A DNA stretch of 64,000 nt. It comes from Annulohypoxylon bovei var. microspora. Lineage: Eukaryota > Ascomycota > Sordariomycetes > Xylariales > Hypoxylaceae. The notes under the pieces are model-generated. The model was not told the origin of the DNA and ran no database searches. It saw only the letters and a list, made by a program, of their open reading frames with translations. The stretch is from positions 1 through 64,000 of the forward strand of contig MU405325.1 of the NCBI GenBank assembly GCA_022836615.1. The letters run 5' to 3'. A program made the translations under genes and the position numbers. Positions 1-10,246 of the stretch are shown here, piece after piece. The first letter of the stretch is position 1; each line of letters opens with the position of its first letter.

Positions 1-3000
1 AGGTTATTATTATTTTTCCTTTTTTTTTTATTAATAAAAATAACCTCATTTTTAACCTTATATAACACAAGTTTACCATTATTTATAAAAACCGTTACAA
101 TTTATTAAAAAAACTTATAAAACGATTTTATTAAAAAAAAATATAATAATAAAAATTTTATTAAATATTTTTTAAAATAATAATTTATTATTAAAATTAT
201 TAAAAACATAAAAATAAAACTTAAAAATAAATAATTTATTATTATATTTTATAATAATTATAAAAAAAAATAAAAAATTAAATCCGATTATTTTATAAGT
301 TTTTCCGTAATAAACATTATATAATCATTAATATTATCGAAAATTTCGTGAATAAATTCCGAGAAAAAATTAATAATAATAACATTAATAATAATTATAA
401 TAATAACCATTAAAAAAACACCGTTAATAACATTTAAAAAAAAATTAAATTATTAAAAAACTTAAATATTTATTAAAAAAATAAAATTAAAATAATAAAA
501 AAAATCCCTTTTATTTTAAATATAATAAATATAATTATATTAAATGTAATTATTTAAAACTTAAAAATTAATAATTAAGTTAATAAATTAATATAAATAA
601 AAATAATAAATAAATTAACGCACCGTAAAATTAACGCCGTTTTAATTATATTTTTTAACTTTTATAAAGATTTTTTTAATATATTATTAAAAATAATAAA
701 TTTTATATTATAAACGTTAATAAAAAAAATTTAAATTCATTATTTAAAAATTATAATTAAATTAAATATTTATAAAATTTAATTTATATACCGTTAACTT
801 TATAATTTATTTAAAAAAGCGTAACGATAATAAATAAATCGTTTAATAAATTAATATTATAAAATATTAATTTTTATAATTTTAATAAATAATAAAACAA
901 ATTATTATATAATATAAATATAAACATTTACGTAATTAATAATAAAATTAATTTTAAATTTAATATAATGGTAAATATTTACGGTAAAAGCCATAAAATT
1001 AATATTAATAATAATTTTATATACGTTATAAAAATTAAAATAAATTTTTTTTTTTTTTAAAAAGTTAATAAAAAACTTAAAACCTTAAAATTATAATACA
1101 CGTTATACGTAAAAAACTTCCCGCTTAAAATTTTTTTAAATAAATTATATTATTAAATAAATAATTAATTAAATCGTAACTTAATTTATAATTTTAACGA
1201 AATAATTTTAATAATTTTTAATGTTAAAAAATAAAAATTCCTTTTTTAATAATATAATAAAAAAAAACCAAAGATCGTTTATTTTTTTAAATAATAAAAG
1301 CGTAAATTAAGGTTAATAAAAAATAAAATTAAAAGCATAATAATAACTTTAATAATTAAAAAACTTAATAAATTATTTAACGATATTAAAAATAAATTAA
1401 TATTTTAATATCGTCGTTTTTATTATTTTAACGTAAAACGATTAAAATAAATTATTAAACGTATAATAAATATAAATTTAAAAATATCCGACATTTTATT
1501 TTTATTTTATTTCGTATATAATTAAATAAAAATTATAAAAACTTTATCGAAAAATCTTTAAAAACATATTAAATATATTAATAAAATTATTTAATATAAT
1601 TTAAATAAATTAAAACTTATATTAATTAATAATAATTAATATTTTACGTTAATCATCGAAAATCATAATAAATATAAATAATTCACCTTTTATAAAATAA
1701 AAAATAAAACATTATAAACGTTTATAATATATATTATAATAATATTTAAAAAATTATTAATTTTACCCGTATTTAACGATAATTTTCATAAATAAATAAT
1801 TACATTAAAGTTAAATAATAATAAAAAATTCGAAATGAATAAAATTTAAAATAAATATAACGATATAAATATTAAATTTATTATTTTTATCGCATATAAT
1901 TAATATTAAAATAATAAAATTAAGCGTGGAATTTAAGTTTTATAAAATTTATTTAAAGTTATAACTTTAATAATAAAAATCTTAATTTATTTTTAAAATT
2001 ATATTATAAAAGCATTAATTTATATAATTAATAAAATAAAAATAATAATAATTAAAAATATTATATTTTATAAAAATTATTAAAACGATTTAAATTTTAA
2101 AAAAAATTATAAATTTAATAATTTATATTTATAAATTATAAGCATATAATATACCGCCTTTATTAATAAAAACCATCGCATTAAAATTAAAAAGTTTAAA
2201 ACTTAAAATATAAAAACTTTTTTTTTAAAATATAATAAAAAGCATAATTTTATTATATAATTCCTTAAAAATAATCGCTTTTTAAAAACCTTTTATATTA
2301 TATTTTATAAATATTTAAATAATAAAAATAATACCTTAAACTTTAAAAATATCATTAAATTATTACTTTAATATATTTAATAATAATTTTATTATAAAAA
2401 ATTATAAAAAAACATCGACGTATAAAATAAAAATAATAATATAATAAATAAAAATATTATAAACGATAATAAATATTATATTTATTTTAAATGTAATAAA
2501 TTTAAAAAAAAAATTAAACTTATATAATTATAAAACTTTTAATAAATATTACGAAATTTACGTTATTTTAATATTATACATTTAAAAAAACAAAAATAAC
2601 GAAGTTTTCGAAAATTTCGTTAATTTTTACGATATAATATTAAATTTATTAAAAAAATTATTCGAAATAAAATAAAAACGTGCTTTTAAAAATAACGATT
2701 TTTTTAATAAACTTATAAATATAATTAAAAAATACCATTTATTTATTATTAACGTTAACGAACTTTCATTTAAAAATATTATAACGAACTTTAAAAAAAA
2801 AAAAATCGAGGTTATTTTTTTAAAAATTAAAAAAAACTTTAAATATAAAACTTTTAAATTTATTAATAACTTTAAAATTATTAATAATTATTTTATTAAT
2901 GTAAAATAAATATTTAAAAAAAAGTTTTTATTAATAAAAATTTTAAATAAATTTAAAATTCACATTTACACGCGAAAATTTACGTAATAAAAAAACATTA

Positions 3001-3371
3001 ATTATAATAAAACGTTAATTATAATTATAAAAATAATATTATAATAAATATTAATAACTTTAATAATATTTAAAAAATAACACGTTATTTAAATCGATTT
3101 TATTATTATATATTTTAATAGTAATTTTAAAAAATATATTTTTATAAAACTTTTTTTTATATTATTTAAATATTTTAAAAAACATTTTAAAGAAATCGTT
3201 AAATATAATTACGTAATTAATAAAATTATTAAATTAATAAACTTATTATATAAATTAAAATAATTAAACGTAACTTAATAAAAAAAAATTAAAATTTTTT
3301 TATAACGATTAAATTTTAAATTTTTACATTTTAATAATATTATTTATTATAATAAAAAAATTAATATTATT

Positions 3372-3404
3372 ATAATTTTATATATAAATAACTTTTTATT
3401 ATTT
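3372..3404 (+). pseudogene. Degenerate Copia reverse-transcriptase active-site block
   Basis: Read in frame from 3372, this stretch gives I-I-L-Y-I-N-N-F-L-L, which aligns with the Copia RT core L-x-Y-V-D-D-x-L. Val to Ile and both Asp to Asn are exactly the changes expected from G-to-A RIP transitions (GTA to ATA, GAT to AAT, GAC to AAC). The catalytic aspartates are therefore lost. Confidence 0.7.
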
Positions 3405-3793
3405 AATTTAAGTTTAATAACCTTATAATAAATTATAAAAAATATTAAAAAAAACATGTTTATTATTAAATTAAATAACGTAAATTAATTTTTAAATATT
3501 AAAATAATATAATTTTTTTAACGAAAAATATTAAATTAAATTAAAAATAATATATTATTAAAACATTCGTTAAAATTAAGTTTAATAATAAAAAAAACGT
3601 AAGATTTTTTTATAAAATTTATATTAAAAACTTTTTATATTTTAAAAATAAAAATAATTATATTAATTTTCGTAATATATTTTAATATATATTATTAATA
3701 AATAAAATAAACTTTATAATTTATTTATTAAAATTTAATATTAATTTTATTATATTTATATAATTTAAATTTATAAATAACTTTATTAAAAAT

Positions 3794-4066
3794 CATTTAA
3801 TAAATATTAAACGTATATTAAAATATTTAAAAAATAAATTATAAAAAATTATTCGTTATAAAAAATTTATAAATAATTATAATTATATAAAATATAACGA
3901 CTTAAAATTACATAACATTATTAACGTTAATTACGTAATAAATTTAATTATTATAAAATTTATTATAAAAATTATATTTTATATAATTAACGCATTAATT
4001 TTATAATTATTTAAATTATAAATAATAATAATATAAAGTTTTAATAAAACCGAATACGTAACTTTA
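3794..4066 (+). pseudogene. Degenerate Copia RNase H region
   Basis: 3794-3841 reads H-L-x3-K-R-I-L-K-Y-L-K, matching the conserved Copia HLxxxKRILRYLKGT block. About 50 bp downstream, the same frame gives D-L-K-L-H-N, matching the DLxLHGYxDADxAGD block with Asp to Asn changes. At 4037-4060, S-x3-T-E-Y-V matches the STxEAEYxAL block with Ala to Thr. All substitutions fit G-to-A RIP. In-frame stops confirm it is dead. Confidence 0.72.
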
Positions 4067-4840
4067 ATAATAAAAATAATAAATACCACGTAAATTAAAA
4101 ACTTTTTATTAATAAATTAAAAGCTTTATCCGTGTTTTGTCACGTGCTTTATCACGTGTAATTTGTAAATAAAGCACAATAATTAAATAAAAAAATGAAA
4201 GGATTTTTATTATTAAAAGCGGTTAATATAAAAGCATTTAAAATTTATTTATACGGGTATAAGTTTAATTTATTTTTAATAATTTAATTACGACTTTAAT
4301 AATACACATTAATTATTAATTTATTTACGTGAAAAGTCCTTTACTTTTTAATAAAATTACGATAAATATTAATAAATTTAATAATTTTATTATTTAATAA
4401 TAATATTATAAAAACGTAAATTAAAAATATAATTATTAATAAAAATAAACGTTATATTTATAAAAATTATTATTACATTTATTAAAAAATAAAAAATAAT
4501 AATATCGAAGTTAAATACGTAAATATAAATAATAATTTAATAAACGGTTTTATAAAACCATTAAATTTTATAAAATATAAAAGATTTTTAAAATTAATAA
4601 AATTAAAAACCTTTTAAAATAATTAACATAATTTCGTAATATTAAAAAAACGTATAAATAAATAAGCAATTAAAAATCTTAAAAATAAATCATAAATACA
4701 TTAACCACCTTAAAAGGGCTGTTACCCCACTTATAATACATTAAATAAAATTCCTTAAGCAATTAAAGAAGCTTTAATTTTTAAGAATAACAACCAACTT
4801 TAACACACGTAACGATTAAGCTTTGAATGTCCACAAATTA

Positions 4841-5633
4841 TCAAAAATGCTATACTTACCGTACGCAACAATGTAGGACAAGGTAAAATATAAAAATATA
4901 AAAGGGGCAATCCTTCAATTTCAACGGGTTGGACCATGATATATCATTGTTATGGTGACGTTCTACCGACCTTGCCACTGTTAGTATGCCTGGGTCTCAC
5001 CAGTGAGACTGAGAGGTATCCATATTAGTAGTTCATGGGTTTAAGGGGTCTTAGTTGATATGAAGGCCTTTTGTTGATGGTTTGAGTATCGATCATTTTG
5101 ATATTTGGTACATAATGGTTCTATAGAGGTACTATTCTCCTAAGTCCTTACTTGAAATGTCAAGGGCCAAAGATTAGGACTCTAGGAAGGACCAGTTATA
5201 TCCCTAGTGGAACGAGGATTTTACCTACCGATCAGAATGTTTCCGTAGTCGATGATATCTGCTAGCACTGCTCAAAGTAAGAAGGAATAGAACGATAGAG
5301 CAGTATCGCAGGAGTCTACCATACCCCTTGAGAAGTAGTCCCTGAAGACCAAACTTACCGAAGAGAATAAACACATTCACTAGCAAAAGTCAGCCCCAGG
5401 AGCCGTAGAATTTAGATAGTAACCCGAGTCCATTGTGTCCGAAATGCATTCTATTCACATACCATAGCCACTAGCAGAACCGAGTCCAATGCCATCCTAC
5501 CATGTCACATCATATCACGCCAGTCCCTCCCTCATCGCCCTTCTTCTCACCACCACGAAGCCGTCTCCGCGACAGACCAAGCAGCGAACCCCCTTCCACC
5601 GCCAGAACAACCTCCTAACCCACGTCAACAGAA
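4841..5633. other. Intergenic, 3' side of eIF3g
   Basis: Composition is ordinary here, unlike the RIP zone to the left. I see no coding potential beyond short chance ORFs and no repeats. It probably includes the eIF3g 3' UTR next to 5634. Confidence 0.5.
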
Positions 5634-6675
5634 TTAAGCAGCCTTCTTGGCAAACTCGACGCGCAGGATCAGGTGCTTGAAGCCGTAGCCGTCCATCTTG
5701 TTGCAGGCCTTGACGGCGTCGTTGCGGTCGGCGAAGCTGATGAACGCGAACCCCTTCGCGAGACCCGTCTCGCGGTCCTTGGCCAGGAACACGCGCGTCA
5801 CGCGCCCGAACCGCTCGAACATGTCCCGAAGCTCCTGCTCCTCTGCCATCTCCGAGACCTATATATAGACCCGCTGGTTAGAACCCGCTACTAGACGAAT
5901 AGGGGTGGAGTAAAAGTGAAAAAAGAAAAGGATATAAAAAAACTCACGTTCGTCACGCGCAGCGTAGCGAAGTCGTCGCGCTCGCCGTACTTGCTGCCGC
6001 CCATCCGCTCGCCGCCGGCCGCGCCGCGGTCCCCGCGCAGCGCAGGGGGGACGTAGCTGCCCTTCTTGCCGGCGCCAGCAGTGCCCTGAGTAGTAGCAGC
6101 CAGCTCATCGCCCATGCCAGCGGCCGGATCAGCGCCGCCCTCTGCACCAACAGGGGCCATGGTGTCCTTGTAGGGACAACGAGCGGTGAAATGCTCACCG
6201 TTGCAGATACGGCACTTGACGGTCTTGTCCTTGAGCTTCTCCTTCATGGCGTTGGCGTTGACGTCCTTGGCCTCGTCCTTGGTGTCCTTGCGCCAGTTGG
6301 TGCTGAGGCGGAAGATGATGTTCTCGCCCACCGACGTCGTGTCCATCTGCGGCCCGGCCCCGTCCTTCTCGCTGAGCCCGAACTTGCCCCACGTCTTGCG
6401 CTCCGCCACGCGCGGGTTGACCACCTCGCGGTGCGTCACCAGCCGGATCCGCCGGGTCGTCTTGACCTTCTGCCCGTTCTCGTTGTAGCGGTAGCTGATC
6501 GTGGTCTTGGTGCCGTCCTTGTTCTGGAGGGTCTGGGGGGGCGGGAGCTCGACCGTGACCTCGTCGCCCTCGTCGTCGTCGGCCCAGTCTCTGTTTTGCG
6601 GGTTAGTAAGTTCATTGTCGATCACGCCGAGTACAACGAAAATGCGGGGATCTCTAACCTGTTCTTAGTAGCCAT
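5634..6675 (-). CDS. TIF35: Eukaryotic translation initiation factor 3 subunit G
   Basis: This is the eIF3g subunit of the cytosolic eIF3 complex, which acts in 40S recruitment, scanning and reinitiation. Exons on the minus strand are 6675-6659, 6590-5948 and 5858-5634, giving 294 aa. The first coding exon is only 17 nt and encodes M-A-T-K-N-(R). Its splice to 6590 creates the conserved NRDWADD start of the family, which is why I prefer it to the in-frame ATG inside intron 1. Introns are 68 and 89 bp. The N-terminal eIF3g domain spans about residues 7-125. A CCHC knuckle (CRICNGEHFTARC) is at about 132-144. A Gly/Ala-rich linker precedes a C-terminal RRM at about 214-293, with KGFAFISF as RNP1. 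Length matches fungal eIF3g. The coding sequence is GC-rich. It is read away from the PH gene upstream and toward the RIP region. Confidence 0.93.
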
Positions 6676-7624
6676 ATTTGCGGTTTTTGTCACTGCGGTG
6701 ATACGAAGATCTCGTCGTGATAAATGGAAGCTGCTTCTTGGTTACTGGTTACTGGTTTTTGTGTGGCTTGGAATAATAATTTCAAGTCTGGGTTTGAGTT
6801 TCTAATCCAAAGTGTGGGGTCTCAAATTTCTTATCGGTACCACAAGATTTGCCCCGCGCTATCAATTAAAGTCTGCCTAGGTGGTCTGTGCATCGTGGTG
6901 CTGTAAGGAAGAAGAAAGTACCTAGGTACCTAAGTACTGCCAAAGTCATGATTGCCTCATTGCCATTGTACAATTTCACTATTTTCACCATATTAGCTGA
7001 AGTGGTATAGATTTGATAAACTCTTTTAATAAGTAACATAGGAATATATTCTGCACTGAGAAGTCATCTCTTCAATTTAATCATACATAGCATAATGAAT
7101 GCTTCATTTAACTTTTACTTTTTTTGATATTACACCTAGATGAGGTACCCAATTACCAGAAGTCCTTAGCCCCTAAGATCTTCCTTGAATTTTTTATGAG
7201 GTAAGTAATATGAAGAAGAAAATCCAAGTGCCGCCGATGAGCTGGCTGTAAGGCGTAATGTCCTTTGAAGACACAGATATTTTCCAAGTGTTAAAACATC
7301 CCTCGTCGCTAATAATCGTATCCATCATCATATCTTTTGATATGTTTTCGTCGTCTTCATCGCCCACACCATCCAACATCCAGCTTCCAATACATCGTCG
7401 TTCGTTTTACATGTTAAAAAAAAGCATTCCCGTAAGGGCCTGTTGTATTCTCTCCAGTAGTTGGGTCTAATATAGGCATAGAACCAGAACGCCAATCATT
7501 ATCGTAGGGTCGTAGGTATAAGAATACAAAAATATACACGAAGCAGAATATAAAACCAAAATGACTTAAAGAAGATAAAATAAATAAAATAGAAGAAAAT
7601 AAAAAAGGTATTGAATGTCAAGTA
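6676..7624. other. Intergenic between eIF3g and PH-domain gene
   Basis: It holds the promoter side of eIF3g and the 3' flank of the PH gene, both on the minus strand. An interrupted palindromic tract of TACCTAGGTA units lies at 6919-6932. The rest is AT-rich with no gene that I can recognise. Confidence 0.5.
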
Positions 7625-10246
7625 TCACGCTCTGATACCCCTGGGTAGGTTGGACGAACGCTTCGGAGGGAGTGGAGGAAGAGCGCACGTCGGCGGAGGT
7701 GCCGGAGGAGGTCCATCGACTAGATGTGGCAAGCTCCTCCTAGTCAAAAGAGTCCTTTCCCCAGCATCTACCGATAAGTATTGATTCGAGAACGCTTCTT
7801 GCTGCAAAGCCTTGAGGGAGGGTGCTGAGCGTTTAGGCGTGCATATTAAAGCTGGTGCTAACGTGTAGACTGGCTCCTCAATAGAGGGTAGGTTAGGTTG
7901 GTTGTGGTGAATAAATGAATGTCGATTATGATGAGGTGGGTTTGGGTTATCAGCCAGTAGGAGCGCATGCTTATAAGATTGATGTCCAAAGTTCGAGTTC
8001 ATCGACGACCTCCGCATTTCAAGAGATGAAGAAGCTCGGCGGATTTCTTCAGGAGACCCTATAGTTTCTATAGTCTGGGCCCTGGCTGGTCGAGCAATAA
8101 ACGATTTGTCTACTTCAAAGTACGGAAGTGTTAACTGTTGTTGACTAGCACGTATATTGCGTTTTTCATGAAACGGTGCGATTATGCTGGTGCTGGTGAG
8201 ATGAGCTTCTTCCGTCATTTGTTTTAGAATTTGACTCTCGGGAACTTCGCTCTTCTCATGCGGTCTTTGCTTAGGAGCATGAGCGTAGTTGGTCCGAGGT
8301 ACGAACATGGATGGTGTGTCAGGTGCCTGTAGAGGGGGACAGCCTTGGTTGGTTGGACCGGTAGGTGAGTACGGCGATCTTGGTGACGGTTGATCAAGTA
8401 CAATAGAAAGAGGGCGGGATATCGTGAGTTTTGTTGGCGGACTTCGTCGGAGTGGTCTTATCGGCCCTTCTCGGTCGGGGGTCTGCGGCTGATTTTCTTG
8501 GGAGGCGAGGGTGGACAAATTCATAGCCGAATACCGCCGGCCAACTGCATGTGGTACGCTAAAGTTAGGTACGAATTGATGCTTGTTCTCGTGGACCGAC
8601 GTTAGCGAGGACGGCAGGTTTGGGATTGAGCGGCCCCGGGCGTCTAAGCGAGGATCAAAACTTGGGATCATCGTTTGCATGGACTGTCTCCGGTTCGCAA
8701 TCGCGGCGGCATTAGGACGCGGTCTAACCTCGGGAGTAGGTGGTAAGGGCTTCTGGTTTAGTTGAAACAGTTGCTCTTCTCCATGGCTTGAGAAGCTCGC
8801 TCGAATCGGGGAAGTTGTCGGCGATGATTCTGCTGACGAAACTATAGTCCGTTGTCCGGATGAGATGAACGAGAGTCGATTGTTGCTACTACCGCTACTG
8901 CCGCTGCTACCACTCCCGCTACCACTGTCTCGAAGGCTATCCAGGCGTTGACCGTCTGATGAAACCATGCTTGAGCCGTCATCTACCGTTGATTCCGACA
9001 TTCGCTCTAATCGAGGTTCTGCGGGCTCCGGCTCACTTGGTTCAGTAGGATCAGCGAGCGCGTTCTCTTGGTTCCATGAGAAGTCCGGCGAGATGATGCG
9101 TGAGAAGCGCGCTGGGTCTCGGACAACCAATGTCCTCTGGCTTGATTGGTTCCTTAGCATCGTGCCGTTATCCATCTCGGGCTTCCCAGTTTCTGATAGC
9201 TTCTTTTTACCTCCTAGCAACTCGATCTCCCGTCTCAAGATAGCAAGCCAGGTATCCATACCTTCGGGGCTTTCAAAAACAAGTAGCATATTAGAAACTT
9301 GTCGCTTCTCAACCCCTCTAAGGGCGAGCTTCGATCTGAGAGACTTTGCGTCTAGAGCTGGGTTCCCGTCAGCATCTGTAGATGATGCTACCTGCACAAC
9401 CCAGTGTTTTCCTGGGATGAGGTCACTCGCATAAGCAGCTGAGTCCCGAGTGAGATGCAGAATCTTCTCGGGTAACCTATCAAAGCGGCCTTCTCCCGTA
9501 TACTGGAGTAGGTATCCGGATGTGACTAGTGCGTAGACCTTGCTTGTCCATTCCGGGGCATGCTTGGATTTCTTCCTCCTCTCTGTCTCACCCTTTCGCC
9601 CAAATCCGGACGGTTCGCCCTGGTCCAAAGCAATATTACTTCTTGAAAATTCGTTATGTGGTGAGTTATCCTTTAATTCGTTGAGGCGGGATAGAGCATC
9701 TATCGAAGTGACACAGGCCGGCAGTGATGCGTATTTAATTGCCTGGGGATACATCTGGAACAGCGGCGGCGGGATAAAACCAGTGACCGAGTCTCTCGCC
9801 TTCGAGGATCCTTGCTGACGGAGTTTGCCTTGGTTAACAGTAATGCTATTTTGTCGTAGCCGTGAAGACGCCGAAGAGGTTGCAGACGCTGGCGACTTCA
9901 CCGAAGACGGAGGTGAACTAAGAAGGGTAACTTCTGAACGGGAAGGATGAAGTCTCTGGGGCCAATTGCCGATATCCACCAACGACGAACGCTTTCCACC
10001 GTACCGTGATGAGTCCCTTGACGATGGTGCTTCTTCTACTATTTTTTCTTCCTTCACCATTTTTGACTTGCTGAATATGTTCCTCAGGCCGATCCTAGAT
10101 TCACGCTTAGGAGGTCGTAGTGGAACTCTAGCCTCGTTCCTGATAACTGTTATGTCTGGTGGCCTAGCTCGCCGTATATCGCGTGAACGATTCTGGAGTG
10201 CCTCGAGAGCTGGACTCGTCGGACTCGTAAAGCCTGATTCTGCCAT
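7625..10246 (-). CDS. PH-domain-containing protein (uncharacterised, fungal)
   Basis: This is an intronless ORF of 873 aa starting at the ATG at 10246. A pleckstrin-homology domain covers about residues 230-345: it opens with SKVYALVTSGYLLQY and has the closing helix with the typical Trp in GMDTWLAILRREIELL. Such domains bind phosphoinositides or proteins at membranes. The rest is low-complexity and probably disordered: Arg/Lys-rich at the N terminus (RPPKRESRIGLRNIFSKSK), Ser/Gly-rich at about 430-480, then Pro/Ser-rich to a polyproline tail with PPPAPPPT, a plausible SH3 or profilin ligand. There is no signal peptide or TM segment. Orthologues with this architecture occur across Sordariomycetes, but I know of no assigned function. 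A role in membrane-associated signalling or polarity is inference only. Confidence 0.85.
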   Translation of the reverse strand: MAESGFTSPTSPALEALQNRSRDIRRARPPDITVIRNEARVPLRPPKRESRIGLRNIFSKSKMVKEEKIVEEAPSSRDSSRYGGKRSSLVDIGNWPQRLHPSRSEVTLLSSPPSSVKSPASATSSASSRLRQNSITVNQGKLRQQGSSKARDSVTGFIPPPLFQMYPQAIKYASLPACVTSIDALSRLNELKDNSPHNEFSRSNIALDQGEPSGFGRKGETERRKKSKHAPEWTSKVYALVTSGYLLQYTGEGRFDRLPEKILHLTRDSAAYASDLIPGKHWVVQVASSTDADGNPALDAKSLRSKLALRGVEKRQVSNMLLVFESPEGMDTWLAILRREIELLGGKKKLSETGKPEMDNGTMLRNQSSQRTLVVRDPARFSRIISPDFSWNQENALADPTEPSEPEPAEPRLERMSESTVDDGSSMVSSDGQRLDSLRDSGSGSGSSGSSGSSNNRLSFISSGQRTIVSSAESSPTTSPIRASFSSHGEEQLFQLNQKPLPPTPEVRPRPNAAAIANRRQSMQTMIPSFDPRLDARGRSIPNLPSSLTSVHENKHQFVPNFSVPHAVGRRYSAMNLSTLASQENQPQTPDREGPIRPLRRSPPTKLTISRPLSIVLDQPSPRSPYSPTGPTNQGCPPLQAPDTPSMFVPRTNYAHAPKQRPHEKSEVPESQILKQMTEEAHLTSTSIIAPFHEKRNIRASQQQLTLPYFEVDKSFIARPARAQTIETIGSPEEIRRASSSLEMRRSSMNSNFGHQSYKHALLLADNPNPPHHNRHSFIHHNQPNLPSIEEPVYTLAPALICTPKRSAPSLKALQQEAFSNQYLSVDAGERTLLTRRSLPHLVDGPPPAPPPTCALPPLPPKRSSNLPRGIRA

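Larger units (their letters stand above)
1..4840 (+). mobile_element. RIP-degraded Ty1/Copia retrotransposon (partial, runs off window start)
   Basis: The stretch is extremely AT-rich with stop codons in every frame. TpG is scarce and TpA dominant, while CpG is often kept. That is the RIP signature (CpA to TpA on either strand) rather than CpG deamination. Copia pol relics can still be read on the plus strand: a reverse-transcriptase active-site block near 3372-3404, then RNase H blocks at 3794-3841, about 3893-3990 and 4037-4066. The order RT then RNase H, and the motif spacing, fit Ty1/Copia. RT and RNase H lie in different frames (3381 is frame 0 and 3794 frame 2, modulo 3), so an indel lies between them. 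Sequence after about 4100 may be the 3' LTR, but I could not define its ends or find a 5' copy. Composition returns to normal at about 4700-4850, so the right boundary is approximate. The family call rests on degenerate motifs read by eye. Confidence 0.75.
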
